A stretch of 15,597 nucleotides of DNA from JARROD01 sp037384225 (GTDB taxonomy: Bacteria > Pseudomonadota > Gammaproteobacteria > Pseudomonadales > Cellvibrionaceae): positions 1-15,597 of the forward strand of contig JARROD010000174.1 in the NCBI GenBank assembly GCA_037384225.1. The letters are read 5' to 3'. This document shows positions 14,071 through 15,597 of the stretch, in pieces (position 1 is the stretch's first letter; every line of letters starts with the position of its first letter). The notes beneath the pieces are model-generated. The model was not told the DNA's origin, searched no databases, and saw only the letters and a program-made list of their open reading frames with translations. Made by a program: the position numbers and the translations under genes.

Positions 14071-15415
14071 CGCCATCAACGGTGTCGCCGGTTCAGCGTT
14101 GCTCACTGATTTATATCAGCTAACCATGATGCAGGGATATTTTGAAAACGGCATGACGGACAACGCTGTATTTGAATTTTTTGTGCGCAAGTTGCCGGGG
14201 GAGAGCAATTTTCTACTGGCGCTGGGGCAGGAGCAGGCGCTGGATTATTTGACCGGACTGAAGTTTCACCAACAGGAGTTGGAGTGGCTTGGCCGACAGA
14301 CGTTTTTCACCCGCGAGTTTATCGATTTTCTTTCCCACTGGCGGTTTAGCGGTGATGTGGACGCGATGCCGGAAGGCACTCTGTTGTTTGCGGATGAACC
14401 GGTGTTGCGGGTGGTGGCACCGATCGCTCAGGCACAGTTGGTGGAATCCCGCATTATCAATCTGTTGCAGTTACAGACGCTGATCGGCTCCAAGGCAGCG
14501 CGGGTAAAGCTGTGTGCCGGTGAACGGCAACTGGTGGATTTCGGGCTGCGCCGCGCCCACGGGGCCGAAGCCGGACTGCTGGCTGCCCGCGCTGCCTATA
14601 TCGCCGGTTTTGCCGGAACAGCGACGGTGCTGGCGGGGCAGCTGTTCGATATTCCTCTTTTTGGCACCATGGCTCACTCCTATATCCAAGCCCATGAGCG
14701 GGAAACTGACGCCTTCCTATCCTTTGCCCGCGCCCAGCCGCATAATGTCGTGTTGCTGATCGACACCTATGATACCGAAGCGGGCGCTCACAACGTGGTG
14801 CGAATAGCGTCCCAGTTGCGGGCCATGAATATTCCCATCAAGGCGGTGCGGCTCGACAGCGGCGACCTCGCCGAACACGCAAAAAAAGTGCGGCATATCC
14901 TCGATCAGGGTGGGCTGAGTGAAGTAGGTATCTTTGCCAGCAGTAGTCTGGATGAATACGAAATCCGCGATCTGTTGCAACGGCAGGCGCCGATCGATGG
15001 TTTTGGGATAGGTTCCCGGTTGACCACTGCGGCGGATAATCCCTTCCTTGATTGCGTTTATAAACTGCAGGAATATGCCGGTGTGGCGCGGCGTAAATTA
15101 TCGGAAAACAAAGCTACCTGGCCGGGGCGCAAGCAGGTCTACCGGGTTTTAAACCGCGCCGGTCACTTGCAGCACGATCTGCTTACGACACTGGAGGATT
15201 CGCAACCCGGTTACGCCCTGTTGGCACCGGTGATGCGGCAGGGGCAGCGGCTGAGTTCACAGCGCTCCTGCGCAGAGGTCCGCAACTATGTCCGCGAGCA
15301 GCTGAAATTGTTGCCGCCACCCTTGCGCCGCTTGCAAAAGAGCGCACCCTATACCGTGAAGATTACTCCGGCTCTGAAACGCCTGGCTGAACAGGTGGAT
15401 CGTCGCGCGGGGTGA
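14063..15415 (+). CDS. pncB: Nicotinate phosphoribosyltransferase
   Basis: A 450-residue cytosolic type II phosphoribosyltransferase. It makes nicotinate mononucleotide from nicotinate and PRPP with ATP hydrolysis, the step after PncA in NAD salvage. Motifs seen in order are LLTDLYQLTMMQGYF (about 14-28), FEFFVRKLP, VDFGLRRAHGAEAG (substrate site), GTMAHSYIQAH with the phosphorylated-type His, IDTYDTEAGAHN, AVRLDSGDL (ribose-phosphate contacts) and DGFGIGSRLTT (phosphate loop). The length and the AHGAEAG form fit the shorter NAPRTase subfamily common in bacteria rather than the E. coli PncB branch. The ATG at 14063 is supported by GAGAGTGT just upstream and sits inside the third mini-ORF of the leader ladder. 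No clear terminator follows the stop, and the next gene starts 65 bases on. Confidence 0.95.
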   Translation: MNSAINGVAGSALLTDLYQLTMMQGYFENGMTDNAVFEFFVRKLPGESNFLLALGQEQALDYLTGLKFHQQELEWLGRQTFFTREFIDFLSHWRFSGDVDAMPEGTLLFADEPVLRVVAPIAQAQLVESRIINLLQLQTLIGSKAARVKLCAGERQLVDFGLRRAHGAEAGLLAARAAYIAGFAGTATVLAGQLFDIPLFGTMAHSYIQAHERETDAFLSFARAQPHNVVLLIDTYDTEAGAHNVVRIASQLRAMNIPIKAVRLDSGDLAEHAKKVRHILDQGGLSEVGIFASSSLDEYEIRDLLQRQAPIDGFGIGSRLTTAADNPFLDCVYKLQEYAGVARRKLSENKATWPGRKQVYRVLNRAGHLQHDLLTTLEDSQPGYALLAPVMRQGQRLSSQRSCAEVRNYVREQLKLLPPPLRRLQKSAPYTVKITPALKRLAEQVDRRAG

Positions 15416-15480
15416 GGTTTTATAGTTTGGGTATATACAGGCTATTGTTTATTATCTTGGCGATTTAAAGGAGTTAAAGA

Positions 15481-15597
15481 ATGAAAACGTTACTGATTCC
15501 ATTGTTGAACTTGTTTATATCCTGTGCAGTGTTTGCAGAGGCGGGCAAGAAAATAAGCTATACCGTTAATGGCGCGCGCTATGAAGGGTTCTATATC
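15481..15597 (+). CDS. Exported dienelactone hydrolase-like protein, 5' end only
   Basis: The first 39 residues of an open frame cut by the window edge. A strong ribosome site (AAAGGAG) stands 7 bases before the ATG. The start is a clear signal peptide (MKTLLIPLLNLFISCAVFA, cut before EAGKK), followed by ISYTVNGARYEGFYI. That Y-V-G-x-x-YEG-Y/F pattern is the typical first strand of periplasmic dienelactone hydrolase family alpha/beta hydrolases. The catalytic residues lie outside the window, so the family call rests on this short segment. It lies 65 bases after pncB and may be read through from it. Confidence 0.6.
   Translation, partial: MKTLLIPLLNLFISCAVFAEAGKKISYTVNGARYEGFYI

Overview
The window looks like a chromosomal stretch from a free-living, probably marine or saprophytic gammaproteobacterium. 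Genus cannot be fixed from the sequence. The combination of a long secreted multidomain hydrolase with DNRLRE modules, a secreted adenosine deaminase, Anbu and a pncA-pncB salvage pair would suit the Cellvibrionales, but that is inference. It is draft assembly: a run of 46 N (8060..8105) falls inside a gene, and a short-chain dehydrogenase (left) and a dienelactone-hydrolase-like gene (right) are cut by the window edges.

Left block (1..2996, minus strand): a likely three-gene operon, transcribed leftwards. It runs from a DSD1/D-threonine-aldolase-like fold III PLP enzyme, to a DUF819 membrane protein, to the start of an SDR oxidoreductase. The PLP enzyme lacks the usual His and Cys metal ligands of its family. 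A 914-base non-coding stretch with short repeats and dyads separates this block from the next.

Central block (3911..9125, plus strand): four exported proteins in a row. They are an 889-residue purple-acid-type metallophosphatase with an Ig-like linker and two C-terminal DNRLRE modules, a periplasmic TPR protein, a small c-type cytochrome with one C-terminal CxxCH, and an HtrA-like protease/PDZ protein. The last has lost the catalytic Ser and Asp, so it looks like a pseudoprotease. This is the best candidate for an undescribed system: all members are exported, they share a strand, the last three are closely spaced, and together they combine hydrolysis, scaffolding, heme and peptide binding.

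Middle (9218..10138, minus): an Rpn/PD-(D/E)XK transposase-like nuclease with an in-frame 12-bp triplication in its tail.

Right block (10566..15597): a secreted ADGF-type adenosine deaminase and yaiI (plus), then an orphan Anbu proteasome-like hydrolase (minus, convergent with yaiI). Next comes a divergent pncA-pncB pair (plus) that recycles nicotinamide to nicotinate mononucleotide. A ladder of three tandem five-codon ORFs overlaps the pncB start. The 5' end of an exported dienelactone-hydrolase-like protein closes the window. Several products (phosphatase, adenosine deaminase, pncA-pncB) would fit scavenging of phosphate, nucleosides and NAD precursors, but no shared regulatory site was found.
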